Assembly: GCA_964466115.1 (NCBI GenBank)
Contig: CAYXMH010000032.1
Location: 1 to 28,482, forward strand
Origin: Pseudolysobacter sp964466115
Lineage (GTDB): Bacteria > Pseudomonadota > Gammaproteobacteria > Xanthomonadales > Rhodanobacteraceae
Length of the DNA stretch: 28,482 nt
Reading direction: 5' to 3'
Part shown: positions 1 to 8,900 of the stretch, one piece after another
Layout: every line of letters starts with the position of its first letter
Position numbering within the stretch: position 1 is the first letter of the stretch
The notes under the pieces: generated by a model
Seen by the model: only the letters and a program-made list of their open reading frames with translations
The model's database searches: none
Told to the model about the DNA's origin: nothing
Made by a program: the position numbers and the translations under genes

Positions 1-35
1 TATTCTATCCTTAGATACAATATAAAGTAAACACT

Positions 36-53
36 GCCCCCATCAAGGGGGAG
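36..53 (-). terminator. hairpin downstream of the DUF3829 lipoprotein gene
   Basis: Five C (37-41) pair with five G (47-51) around a five-base loop, about 35 bases past the stop codon of the minus-strand lipoprotein gene. The stretch beyond it on that strand is AT-rich but has no clean T run, so terminator function is only probable. The same C5-loop-G5 hairpin recurs at 24343-24359. Confidence 0.35.
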
Positions 54-84
54 TAAGTATCGGAATTCGGTTTTAGAGCGCCTA

Positions 85-1161
85 TCAGCGCAAATGGTTG
101 CTTGCGTCGATCAACTTGTTGTAGGCCGTTATGACTTTTTCCTGGCTGCCCTCCACCATCCATCCGGAGCCCGGCGTAAGCTGCATTTTCTCGCCCTCGC
201 TGTACGGCACTTTGTCGCGGATGCGGCGCACGCGTTCTTTGGCGGCCTTGCGGAAATCCTCCGCTTCCCGTTCAACCGAGGACCAGCCGCTGGAGCCGCC
301 TGGATTTTGCTTGGCGAACGCCATCGCCTCGTCGGCGATTTTTTCGTAGTCGGCCAATTTCGCCCCGGCTTGGTCGGCGGGAAAATCGTTGGCTTCAATG
401 ATGCGCACCAGTTGCTTGGCTTGGTACATCATCGATCCGTGTAGGTAAGGCAATTTACGGCCTTGCGTTTTTTCAATGCGGACTAAGTCGGCTTCCAATA
501 ATTTATCGTTTTCAATTTGCAGCTCTTTGGCAAACTCATCGCTGGCCGCTTCAAACGCTTTCATGCTTGCCGCCAGCGGCGTGTGCAGTTGTTTGCCTTT
601 GGCGAACTGGTCGTCTTTGTAGTCCTCGCGGTCGTAATAGGTGTAAACATCGTCAACGGCTTTGTTGAGCGCAGTGATCGCATCGGCATAGGCAAGCCCG
701 GCGCGGTCGAGTTTGCCCAGTGCAGGCGTTTGCGCGGCGGCTTTTTCAAACACCGTTTTGCATTGCGCTATGTCTTTGCCGTTCAATGAGTAAAGACCAT
801 AGATGTTCATTTCCTTTCCGGTGGGGCCGGCATCCATGTCTTTGACCCAGCTGGCGTAACGCGTGATGGTGCGATGGGCGCTTTCATCGACTTTGTTGTA
901 GCAGGTGACGTATTGCTGCAGCTTGGCGCCAACGTCGTCTTGGGTGGAAGCTGCATCGGCGGAGTCCGAATCCGGTGTGGCTGGCGTGTCAGCGGTAATT
1001 TTTTGCGTAGGAGTTGGAGCGGCCACTTCATTGTTACCTTGGCAGGCGCATAAGAGCGCGCATAAAAAGAGGCTTAAGAACAGCAATTTGGGGCGGATAA
1101 AGAACGCAAGGCTGTTCGTTGCGATGCTATTAAAGGAATAGGGTGCCGAGTGACTGTGCAT
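85..1161 (-). CDS. DUF3829-type lipoprotein
   Basis: The product has 358 residues. The N-terminus carries a hydrophobic signal segment (about residues 24-39) ending in a lipobox, L-C-A-C, with the lipidated Cys at 40, so it should be processed by signal peptidase II and anchored in a membrane facing the periplasm. A Thr/Pro/Asp/Ala-rich linker (about 45-75) follows, then a largely helical domain beginning LQQYVTCYNKVDES that resembles the DUF3829 (YiiG-like) family in layout and length. The start is supported by AAGGG seven bases upstream, although the pre-lipobox stretch is longer than usual. The family has no established biochemical role. The gene stands alone, with a hairpin beyond its stop. 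The lipoprotein call is firm; the family call is from memory of the pattern. Confidence 0.8.
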   Translation of the reverse strand: MHSHSAPYSFNSIATNSLAFFIRPKLLFLSLFLCALLCACQGNNEVAAPTPTQKITADTPATPDSDSADAASTQDDVGAKLQQYVTCYNKVDESAHRTITRYASWVKDMDAGPTGKEMNIYGLYSLNGKDIAQCKTVFEKAAAQTPALGKLDRAGLAYADAITALNKAVDDVYTYYDREDYKDDQFAKGKQLHTPLAASMKAFEAASDEFAKELQIENDKLLEADLVRIEKTQGRKLPYLHGSMMYQAKQLVRIIEANDFPADQAGAKLADYEKIADEAMAFAKQNPGGSSGWSSVEREAEDFRKAAKERVRRIRDKVPYSEGEKMQLTPGSGWMVEGSQEKVITAYNKLIDASNHLR

Positions 1162-1226
1162 GATGAGCCCTTACAAAACGTTAATGAAACCGCGGTATTC
1201 GCCATCCTTACGGTGGCCATGAAAAT

Positions 1227-1802
1227 TCAGAGATCGAGACAATAGCGCGTCGAGAATCGATTGCCAATCTTGCGCCGCACGGCGCGAAATCCGGCGCGCT
1301 CAAAGCTGGACGGTGTGCCAACGAATGCGAACGGCGCCGGCAATGGATGGGCGCTTTTTGCGATCGGAAACCCCTCCACCCGTTGTGCCCCGTGTTTTTT
1401 TGCAAACGCCACGGCCGCTGTAATCAGTTTTGGCGTCAATCCGGTTTTGCGATGGTCTTTGGCGATGTAAAAACAGTTAATCACCCAGGTGGTTTTATCG
1501 TCCAACGGTTGTTTGGTGCGGGAATGGACAAAACGATCGTAGGCCTGATGCGGCCCCACTTGGCACCAACCCACGGCAATGCCCTCAACGTAGGCCAAAA
1601 TACCGGGTGGTGGGCCGGCTGCGACGATTGCGCGGAATTGCGCTTTATTGCCTTCGTTGGTGCGGGTTTCCCAAACCTTGCCGCGCTGGCGCCAGTGCAT
1701 GCACCAACAGCCGGTGCAGGCGCCTTTCGTACCGAACAGGGTTTCAAAATCGCTCCAGCGTTCCGGAGTCAACGGGTGAAACTGCACGCTCCGCTCCGCC
1801 AT
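1227..1802 (-). CDS. GNAT-family N-acetyltransferase
   Basis: The 191-residue protein has GNAT features: an N-terminal strand/helix region with a Cys-rich CTGCWCMHWR motif, and a central acetyl-CoA-binding motif A-like stretch, NCFYIAKDHRKTGLTPKL (near residues 109-126), in place of the classical R/Q-x-x-G-x-G/A loop. It ends in a typical strand after FERAGFRAVRRK. The CTGCW motif is shared by a subgroup of small GNATs of unknown substrate. It begins two bases after the stop of the upstream ABM-like gene, so the two are probably co-transcribed and translationally coupled. The substrate cannot be inferred. Confidence 0.8.
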   Translation of the reverse strand: MAERSVQFHPLTPERWSDFETLFGTKGACTGCWCMHWRQRGKVWETRTNEGNKAQFRAIVAAGPPPGILAYVEGIAVGWCQVGPHQAYDRFVHSRTKQPLDDKTTWVINCFYIAKDHRKTGLTPKLITAAVAFAKKHGAQRVEGFPIAKSAHPLPAPFAFVGTPSSFERAGFRAVRRKIGNRFSTRYCLDL

Positions 1803-1804
1803 GG

Positions 1805-2134
1805 TTACTTTGATTTTGGTTCATACCCGATGGAGTATTCGGTTACCTCGTAATGACGCACCAATGGCTCCATTTCGAGCAAATATTGATCGTCTTCGGG
1901 GTAATACACCGGGTTTTCCGGGTTTTTGCCGGCAAAAGTGCGTACCGCGTCCATCGAGTCCCATAACGAAACCAACTGGAATTCGCAATGCTCGCCCTGC
2001 ATGCGCCGTAACACGTAAAAACCGCGGTTGCCGGGGGTTTTCGCATAGTCGCGCAAATCGGTTTCTTCAAGGTACGCTTGATAAGCATCGGCTTTTTCTT
2101 TCGGCGTGATGCCTCTCCAGATGCGTGCAATCAT
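1805..2134 (-). CDS. small ABM-fold (dimeric alpha/beta barrel) protein
   Basis: The product has 109 residues. It starts MIARIWRGITPKEKADAYQAYL and continues with QLVSLWDSMDAVRTFAG and a run of tyrosines (PVYYPEDDQYL). This resembles the antibiotic-biosynthesis-monooxygenase-like/ferredoxin-like barrel family, whose members act as monooxygenases, haem-degrading enzymes or small-molecule binders. The first gene of a two-gene minus-strand unit, it has a GGGGAT ribosome site close upstream of the ATG and is followed two bases after its stop by the GNAT gene. The family call is good; the reaction is unknown. Confidence 0.75.
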   Translation of the reverse strand: MIARIWRGITPKEKADAYQAYLEETDLRDYAKTPGNRGFYVLRRMQGEHCEFQLVSLWDSMDAVRTFAGKNPENPVYYPEDDQYLLEMEPLVRHYEVTEYSIGYEPKSK

Positions 2135-2321
2135 GAGTATCCCCTGACTTGGTTTCGTTGATTGGGGCTTAGTGTACTTGCGCGGGCGCAGGATCGTTAG
2201 TCCGCTTGGGATGGTGATTAAAATAGCGGAAATTCGGTGCGAATCGGCTTTATAGTGGGCACGGAGCCCGCATGATAGGGTTCTATCGCGGTTATACTTG
2301 CAAAATGGAGGGCACTAAGCG

Positions 2322-3356
2322 ATGGGAATCGGAATGATTCTTGCGGTACTTTTCTTAAGCCTAGCGCTCGGTTTGGCCTATGTTGCGTATCACCTGCGCG
2401 AGGCCAACGTAAAGCTTACCGTTGCCCACGAGCACGCGCTTGAGGAAATGCAGCGTTTGCAATCCTCGCAGTCGCAAGTCATTCATACCACCAAGCTTGC
2501 CTCTTTAGGACAGATGGTTGCCGGCGTGGCGCACGAGATCAACACCCCGCTTGGGTTCCTCAAAAGCAATGTGGAGGTGGTGGGCGATCTTCTCGACGAT
2601 TACCGCAAATTGGTGCAGCAATACGACGTTGCCGTGCAGTATTGCCAACAACCGGTGGATTTGATGTTCGGCGCCGATAAGGCCAGTTTGGAGAAATTGG
2701 TCAAACACGTTGAGGAAGCGCGGCGCAAGCTGTATGAGGCGCGCGCCACGTTGGAAAAAAGCACGCTGCTCAACGAAGCCAAGGAACTGCTCGGTGACGC
2801 CAGCGAAGGTCTGGCTCAGTTGGCGAGTTTGGTGCAAAACCTAAAAAGCTTTTCACGCCTGGATCGCGACGGCCTGGATTTGATGGATGTCAACGAAGGC
2901 ATCGAGAGCACTTTGGCGATCGCCGCGCACCTGTTGCGCGATCGAATCCAAGTGATCAAACGCTTAGGTCCGTTGCCAAAAATCCGTTGCATGCCCTCGC
3001 AGATCAATCAGGTTTTCCTTAACCTCATTACCAATGCGGCGCAGGCAATTGAAAACGACGGAACCTTGACCATCGAGAGCCGCGAAACCGCGGGGCATGT
3101 TGAGGTCAGCTTTGCCGACACCGGCGTTGGCATGACGGAAGAGGTTCTTCCCAAGATTTTCGACCCATTTTTCACTACCAAAACGGTGGGCGAGGGCACC
3201 GGATTGGGGTTATCGATTGTGCACAAAATTGTGAAGGGCCATGGCGGTTCGATCAAAGTGAGAACCCTGCCCGGAACGGGTTCGGTATTCACGATTAGTC
3301 TGCCGATAGAGATGGCGGTTTCAGCGGATACGACCAAAGCACTGTTGAGCGCATGA
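2322..3356 (+). CDS. membrane-anchored sensor histidine kinase
   Basis: The 344-residue kinase has one N-terminal transmembrane helix (about 1-23) and a coiled stretch, with no evident periplasmic sensor domain. The dimerisation/phospho-acceptor domain carries VAHEINTPLGF (His71), then a long coiled insertion (about 80-180). The catalytic ATPase domain has an N box NLITNAAQAI, G1 box DTGVGM, F box FDPFFTTK and G2 box GTGLGLSIV. The AHEINTPL H-box is typical of kinases whose input comes through partner proteins or a coiled linker. GGAGGG lies nine bases before the ATG. The response regulator follows 80 bases downstream on the same strand and is the probable partner. Confidence 0.93.
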   Translation: MGIGMILAVLFLSLALGLAYVAYHLREANVKLTVAHEHALEEMQRLQSSQSQVIHTTKLASLGQMVAGVAHEINTPLGFLKSNVEVVGDLLDDYRKLVQQYDVAVQYCQQPVDLMFGADKASLEKLVKHVEEARRKLYEARATLEKSTLLNEAKELLGDASEGLAQLASLVQNLKSFSRLDRDGLDLMDVNEGIESTLAIAAHLLRDRIQVIKRLGPLPKIRCMPSQINQVFLNLITNAAQAIENDGTLTIESRETAGHVEVSFADTGVGMTEEVLPKIFDPFFTTKTVGEGTGLGLSIVHKIVKGHGGSIKVRTLPGTGSVFTISLPIEMAVSADTTKALLSA

Positions 3357-3435
3357 TGATGGGTTTGCACAGGAATAAGCAGCGCTTTTTCAGGCTTGCA
3401 TCATCGGCGCCAGCGCGCCGCGGCCGAGGTGAAGC

Positions 3436-4386
3436 ATGAACGCACCGCGCTTGCGCATTCTGTTGGTCGATGATGAAACGCGGATTTTACGCGCGTTGCG
3501 TGCGCTGCTGCGCGAACACGATGTGGTAATGACGTCCGACCCGCGCGAAGCGGTGGCGATGGCGAAAAGCCACGATGCCGATGTCGTTTTATGTGATCAA
3601 CGCATGCCGTATATGCAAGGCAGCGAGGTATTGCGGGAAATTAAGCTTGCGCATCCGCGCGCCATGCGCATCTTGCTGACCGGTTATTCCGATTTGCAAT
3701 CGGTGCTCGGTTCCGTCAACGAAAGCGAAGTGTTCCGCTTCGTGCATAAGCCGTGGGACAACGCCGAATTGCGCGAGATCGTGCAGCAAGCGGGCGTTAT
3801 CGCGCGAGAGGCACCGGTGATTGCCGCCGATCAGCTAAGCTCCAAAGAGTACGACCGTGCCCGCAGTGAAGTGGGTATTTTGGTGATCGAAGACGACGTC
3901 GCCGTGCAGCAGCGCTTGCGCGAAATCCTGCAACCGTATTACCAGGTGCGTTTTGCCAACAATGCCGAACGCGCACTGCAAATTCTCGAACAGCACGAAA
4001 CCGGCGTGGTCATCTCCGAAACCGAGGCCGGCCGCAACGATTTAACCGCGATGTTGAAGGCGCTAAAGCAGTTTCACCCGCACATCATCACCATCGTGAT
4101 CAGCGAGCGCGCCAATGCGCAGCTGGCGATCGAATTAATCAACGAAGGTCAGGTCTACCGGGTGCTGTTGAAACCGGTGCGGCTGGGTTCGTGCCGGCTC
4201 TGTATTGAGGCCGCCCTCGGGCGTTATTGGCAACTGAAGCAAAATCCGCAGGCGGCGCGCCGTTATCTGGTTACCCCTCCCGGTGCCAATAACGATGTCG
4301 CGACCCCACCTCCCGGGCTGTCTAGCGCTTTGTTTAATCGTATCCGCTCGTTGCCGGGGCGTTTATTAGGGCTGGCCCGGCCTTAA
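3436..4386 (+). CDS. response regulator with two receiver domains, the second degenerate
   Basis: The 316-residue protein has two receiver domains and no DNA-binding or enzymatic output domain. REC1 (about 6-120) keeps the acidic pair DDE (12-14), phospho-acceptor Asp54 in VVLCDQRMP, and Lys105 in FVHKPW. REC2 (about 146-270) keeps the acidic pair EDD and a KP motif (LLKPVRLG), but the acceptor position aligns to Glu195 in VVISETEAG, so it probably cannot be phosphorylated and may mimic the active state. The C-terminal ~45 residues are Pro-rich and look disordered. A GAGGTG ribosome site lies five bases before the ATG. It probably acts with the adjacent kinase through protein contacts. Confidence 0.9.
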   Translation: MNAPRLRILLVDDETRILRALRALLREHDVVMTSDPREAVAMAKSHDADVVLCDQRMPYMQGSEVLREIKLAHPRAMRILLTGYSDLQSVLGSVNESEVFRFVHKPWDNAELREIVQQAGVIAREAPVIAADQLSSKEYDRARSEVGILVIEDDVAVQQRLREILQPYYQVRFANNAERALQILEQHETGVVISETEAGRNDLTAMLKALKQFHPHIITIVISERANAQLAIELINEGQVYRVLLKPVRLGSCRLCIEAALGRYWQLKQNPQAARRYLVTPPGANNDVATPPPGLSSALFNRIRSLPGRLLGLARP

Positions 4387-4403
4387 ACTGGCCGCGATTG
4401 GGG

Positions 4404-4460
4404 TATAATGGCCCGTTACCGCGGCCAATGCTTGCGCCCTAAGCCGTGTTTCAGTACAAT
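4404..4460 (+). promoter_or_regulatory. candidate promoters for rplM-rpsI
   Basis: Two sigma70-like elements lie in the 114-base gap before rplM. The better one pairs TTGCGC (4432-4437) with TACAAT (4455-4460) at an ideal 17-base spacing, placing the start about 34 bases before the ATG. A perfect TATAAT also sits at 4404-4409, but its -35 region is weak. Both are read by eye. Confidence 0.5.
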
Positions 4461-4500
4461 TCCGCCCCTTTCGTTCTAACGCCCCACCGGGATATTCACC

Positions 4501-4935
4501 ATGAAAACGACGACGATCAGCGCTAAGCCTGAGAGCGTGCAGCGCGACTGGTACATTGTCGATGCCACCGACAAGACGCTTGGCCGTCTGTGCACCGAAC
4601 TTGCCCGACGCTTGCGCGGCAAACACAAACCCGTTTACACCCCGCACGTTGACACCGGCGATTATCTCGTCGTGGTCAATGCCGAAAAAGTGGCGGTCAC
4701 CGGCAAGAAGATGGACGACAAGGTCTATCACCACGTTACCGGCTACATCGGCAACATCAAGTCGATCAACCTCAAGGATTTATTGGCGCAACACCCAGAG
4801 CGCGTGATTGAAATCGCGGTTAAGGGCATGCTGCCGAAGAACCCGCTGGGGCGCGCGATGTACCGCAAACTCAAGGTGTACAGTGGCGCAAACCACCCGC
4901 ACACCGCACAACAACCGCAAGTGTTAGACATTTAA
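4501..4935 (+). CDS. rplM: 50S ribosomal protein L13
   Basis: The 144-residue product is close to the usual 142 for this family. It shows L13 signatures: RDWYIVDATDKTLGRLCTELA at the N-terminus, a VVVNAEKVAVTGKK strand-turn region, and the C-terminal GMLPKNPLGRAMYRKLKVY segment that contacts 23S rRNA. L13 is an early assembly protein of the large subunit. The gene precedes rpsI by 13 bases, the conserved bacterial order, so the two are transcribed together. Confidence 0.99.
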   Translation: MKTTTISAKPESVQRDWYIVDATDKTLGRLCTELARRLRGKHKPVYTPHVDTGDYLVVVNAEKVAVTGKKMDDKVYHHVTGYIGNIKSINLKDLLAQHPERVIEIAVKGMLPKNPLGRAMYRKLKVYSGANHPHTAQQPQVLDI

Positions 4936-4948
4936 GGTCAGGATTACT

Positions 4949-5344
4949 ATGGCAGCAGCACAACCGAACTATGGCACCGGCCGTCGCAAATCGTCCGCCG
5001 CGCGCGTGTTTTTGCGCGCAGGCAGCGGCGCCATCATCGTAAACGGCAAACCGCTGGACGAATTCTTCGGCCGCGAAACCTCGCGCATGATCGTGCGTCA
5101 GCCGTTACAGCTGACCAACTTGGGTGACAAGTTCGACATCATGGTCACCGTGGAAGGCGGCGGCAACACCGGGCAGGCCGGCGCGATTCGCCTGGGTTTG
5201 TCGCGCGCATTGGTCGAATACGACGAAAACCTGAAGAGCCCCCTGCGCCGGGCCGGATTCATGACCCGCGACGCCCGCGAAGTGGAACGTAAAAAGGTCG
5301 GCTTGCACAAAGCACGTCGCGCCACCCAGTTCTCCAAGCGCTAA
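4949..5344 (+). CDS. rpsI: 30S ribosomal protein S9
   Basis: The 131-residue product matches the usual length (~130). It has the S9 signature YGTGRRKSSAARVFLRAGSG at the N-terminus, IIVNGKPLDEFFGRET, and the basic C-terminal tail KKVGLHKARRATQFSKR, whose final Lys-Arg reaches the tRNA at the P site. AGGA lies a few bases before the ATG. Second gene of the rplM-rpsI operon. Confidence 0.99.
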   Translation: MAAAQPNYGTGRRKSSAARVFLRAGSGAIIVNGKPLDEFFGRETSRMIVRQPLQLTNLGDKFDIMVTVEGGGNTGQAGAIRLGLSRALVEYDENLKSPLRRAGFMTRDAREVERKKVGLHKARRATQFSKR

Positions 5345-5590
5345 TCGTCGAACGGCGACGGATCACCGATCCACCGCTCGCGGTGGTCGAGTGCGAAGTC
5401 AGAGATACGATCCATCCAGGATTGGGAGATCGTCCAACGGTAGGGCGAGATGCTACGTTTGCGCGATGCGGAGTAGCGCATCGCGCGTAGCAACGAGCGC
5501 CCGACTAGGGATAGTCGGGCAGGCGAGCGCTCCATGGAAGGATCATTGCCGAGATGATTATTGTGCGAACTGGCACGAAGTGCTCGGTAC
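5345..5590. repeat. cluster of hairpins between rpsI and tRNA-Gln
   Basis: No convincing gene lies here. The stretch contains successive inverted repeats: 5346-5360 (5 bp); 5371-5386 (6 bp, CTCG loop); 5451-5492 (16 bp with a four-base bulge, arms TGCTACG and CGCGATGCG); 5495-5532 (9-bp GCCCGACTA stem with a GGGA loop and an outer GAGC/GCTC pair); and 5549-5587 (nested CCGAG/CTCGG around GTGC/GCAC). A 22-base copy of the start of tRNA-Gln lies among them. It could be a structured RNA, a REP-like composite or a decayed element; no T run marks a terminator. Confidence 0.6.
5423..5444 (+). pseudogene. 5' fragment of tRNA-Gln
   Basis: Bases 5423-5444 are identical to the first 22 bases of the intact tRNA-Gln (5720-5741): the 5' acceptor strand, the D stem and D loop. 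Similarity stops before the anticodon arm, and no matching 3' acceptor strand follows. It cannot form a tRNA. It lies exactly 297 bases before the real gene, so it may be a partial duplication or an integration scar. Confidence 0.75.
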
Positions 5591-5719
5591 ACGGAGGTAC
5601 AGCGTAACCCAGTCCCATTGCGGCGCTATCGCTGCATTCTGCTCTTCTTCAAATAAACCTGCCGAATGTGATAGGTTGCTGGCTCATTTATGTCCGCCTG
5701 CACTTCAAGTTGTCACATT

Positions 5720-5793
5720 TGGGAGATCGTCCAACGGTAGGACAACGGACTCTGAATCCGTTTATCTAGGTTCGAATCCTAGTCTCCCAGCCA
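5720..5793 (+). tRNA. tRNA-Gln (anticodon CUG)
   Basis: A complete 74-base cloverleaf: acceptor stem TGGGAGA/TCTCCCA, D arm GTCC/GGAC, anticodon stem ACGGA/TCCGT around loop CTCTGAA (anticodon CTG), T arm CTAGG/CCTAG around TTCGAAT, discriminator G and encoded CCA. It decodes CAG. Its 3' end is part of the long terminator palindrome that follows. Confidence 0.97.
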
Positions 5794-5836
5794 TACAAAA
5801 AACCCGCCTACATGGCGGGTTTTTTGTATGGCTGGG
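5786..5836 (+). terminator. long rho-independent terminator overlapping the tRNA-Gln 3' end
   Basis: A perfect 23-bp stem (5786-5808 with 5814-5836) around the loop TACAT. The core CCCGCC/GGCGGG is flanked by A6 and T6, giving a classical terminator that works in either direction. The outer part of the left arm is the last eight bases of the tRNA (CCCAGCCA), which are repeated in inverse on the far side. Confidence 0.9.
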
Positions 5837-5874
5837 TATTACTTTCGATCGGTTGCTACGCGCTTAACTTTAGT

Positions 5875-5902
5875 TTGGTAATCCCATATCCAATGGTAAA
5901 AT
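5875..5902 (+). promoter_or_regulatory. possible promoter of the RHS gene
   Basis: TTGGTA (5875-5880) and TAAAAT (5897-5902) are spaced by 16 bases and lie about 78 bases before the RHS start, just beyond the tRNA terminator. Both are moderate matches to sigma70 hexamers, read by eye. Confidence 0.3.
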
Positions 5903-5979
5903 TCGAGCTAATTATTCCAATTGCAAACGCCAGCTCTTGTAAGCCTGGAATTGCAAAATAAACTGAGTGGGGAAATCGC

Positions 5980-8900
5980 ATGTCGTTCGTGATTGAGCGG
6001 CGCCGGTTGGCGTCGTATTTTGGCTTGATGTTATTGCTTTTTGGGCTTTGTAGTCTTGCTGGTTTGGGCCGTTGGTCTGCTGTTCTATCGCAAGCATGGG
6101 CGACTGGTCATTCTGTATCGCCCGATACGAATCCAGAGCGTATTTTCTTAAACGGTTTCGAAGCGCAGAACACCACCTGCGATCCGATCGACCCCGATAC
6201 GGATAACGATGGCCTGCTCGATCTGGCTTGCCTCAGCGCCTTCACACCACCGGATCCCGCCTCGATTGCAACGCCGATCAATCCCACGGTTGTGACCAAT
6301 TTTTTCGACGCGAATCAATTTATTTATTCGGGGATAAGTCCAATCCAGCGTGGTATGGCACCCGGCGTGATTCAAAGCTACCGCGCTGCAGTGCTGCGCG
6401 GCAAAGTCGTCGATGCCGAGCAAAATCCATTGCCGGGTGTTTTGGTGCGTGTGTTGAATCACCCGGAGTATGGCTACACCTACACCCGGTCGGATGGCCT
6501 TTATGATTTTGTGATCAACGGTGGTGGCGAGATCGTCGTCGATTATCGCAAAGCAAATTATTTGCGCGCGCAACGGCGCACAATATCCCCCTGGCAGGAT
6601 TGGCAATGGTTGCCACAGACGAGCTTAGTCGTGCTGGACAGTTCAGTGACCACGGTTGCGCTGAATGCCACCAGTAGTTTGCAGATCCATCGCGCCAGTG
6701 TGCAAACCGATGCCGCCGGCACACGCCAAGCGACGATTGTATTCCCCGCTGGTACGCAAGCAACGCTGACCACACGCACCGGAGCGGTACAGCCGATCTA
6801 CTCCATGCAGTTTCGCGCCACCGAATACACCGTTGGCGAGCATGGTCCGGATCGTATGCCGGCCTCATTGCCGCCTTCCAGCGGTTACACCTATGCCATT
6901 GAACTCAGTGCCGATGAAGCGATTGCCGCGGATGCACGCGAAGTCACGTTCAATCAACCGATCGCACTGTATTTCGAGAACTACCGGAATTTCCCCGTGG
7001 GCGCGCACATCCCAGTGGGGTATTACGATTTCCGCCTAGGTTCCTGGTTACCGTCCGATGACGGGCGCGTGATTCAAATCCTAGGCAACAGCGGTGGCTT
7101 TGCTAATTTGGATCTTGATGGCAGTGGCCATGCGGCGGATGCGGCGACCTTGGCGAGTTTCGGCATTTCCGATGCCGAGCGCGCAACATTGGCCATGCTG
7201 TATCCCACCGTAGGACAAACCCTATGGCGCTCGACCATGGCGCATTTAACGCCGTGGGATTGCAATGTACCCTATGGTTTACCGCCAGGCTCCGATCCAC
7301 CCTCACCACCACCCGATGAACCGGATCCTGATGGCGGCAGTGGCCCGGATCCGGATGCACCCGATCCGCACGATCCTGGTCCGCCGCCGCCGGGTGGCGA
7401 CGATCATCCTTCCACCCCAGGCTCTGGTAGCAACCCGGACCCGGATCCCGATACCGATTGCGGCAGCATCATCGATTGCAATAACGGTCAGCTCGGCGAA
7501 CTGGTTCCGGTGACGGGCACGCCCTATCAACTGGCATATCGTAGTGGACGCACGCCGGGTGCCAACTTGCAAAGCACCTTGCGTGTGCGTGTGCCGATTA
7601 CCGGGTCACGAATACCCGCCGGTGTTAGGCGCGTGGTCGCCCATGTCGAGTTCGGTGGCGCCAGCCGCGATCTAACGCTCAATCCGCCGGTCACCAACTA
7701 CATCGCCAGCTTCGATTGGAATGAGCAGGACAGTTACAACCGCAACTGGCAAGGGCCGCTGCGCGCAACGGTCACCGTCGGCTACGTTTATCAAGCGCAG
7801 TATTTCCGCAGTTTGGCCGAGCGCGATCGCAGTTTCGCGAGTTTGTCCGGCTATCCCATGAGCGGAAGCTTAAGCAGCGATGTTGTGGAGATCACCGTCT
7901 ATAACCGTTGGACCAGCGCCGCAAGTGTGAGCGGTCGGCCGTTACTCACCGGCTTCTGGGATGCGCGCGGCTTAGGCATCGGCGGCTGGTCGATTTCCGA
8001 TCACCATGTCTTTGATCCGGTCAGCCGCACGATTTATTACGGCGATGGGCGTTTCCGCAAAGTCGGTTCGATCGCTGCGAACGATATCGCCGGAGTTGAA
8101 CCGTATACGGAAGCGGACTTCAGTTCCGGGCTGGCCGATGTATTGGGCCCCGATGGCAGCATCTATCATTTGCGCCAAGGCGATGGCGAAGGTGGCTACC
8201 GCGAAGTGGTGTATCGATTGCGACCGGGGCGTTTGGTTCCCGAGGTGCTCGCGCAAAACTGTCCGCCAAGGCCGAGTTACGATGGCGCTTGCGCGAGCGG
8301 TGCAACGCCGCTTTGGAGACAATCGCGACGATTGCTGATCGATGAGCGCGGCTCACTGACCTTGCTGACGAACAGCGGCATTTTTCGCCTGAACGCACCC
8401 AGTTTCGTTCCGGTATTGAGCTTCGACCCTCTCGCCTTCGATCAACCCTGCACGATACAACGCGGCAGTTGGCAGTTTGATCAGCGCATCTATTTTGTTT
8501 GTGAATCGACGGACGATTACACCTCAAGAATTTACATGCTCTGGCCGAACGGCGCCGTCAGCTTAATGGCCGGCGGTGGCATCCGTACCGACTCCGGTGC
8601 TCCGGCAGCGGACACCGCCATCGGCGCGATTGGCCAAATCGCGATCGCGCCGAGCGGAGAAATATACTTTACAGAAGTTTCCACTTCGCGCATTCGCCGC
8701 CTTGGTAATGAGGGCATTATTACGACCGTGGCCGGCACCGGCACGCCAGGCTTTGCAGTCGATGGCCGCATGGCCGCCACATCACCGATCGACACGCCAA
8801 CGGCATTGACCGTCTCCCGAGATGGGCTGGTTTTTTTCGCTGACTCGGGGCGCATTCGTCAAATCAATCGTGCGGGTCAATTGCAAACGCTGCTCGGTGG

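Noticed and set aside
1347..1853. 168-residue plus-strand ORF over the GNAT gene
   Set aside because: Fully antisense to a well-supported acetyltransferase and lacks a family pattern.
5341..5592. 83-residue minus-strand ORF across the hairpin block
   Set aside because: It is made of inverted-repeat sequence, starts without a ribosome site and ends against rpsI; better explained as a shadow of the structured region.
5980..6160. PAAR or VgrG-type N-terminus for the RHS protein
   Set aside because: The N-terminus is a signal/anchor segment followed by a linker; no PAAR motif and no type VI genes in the window.
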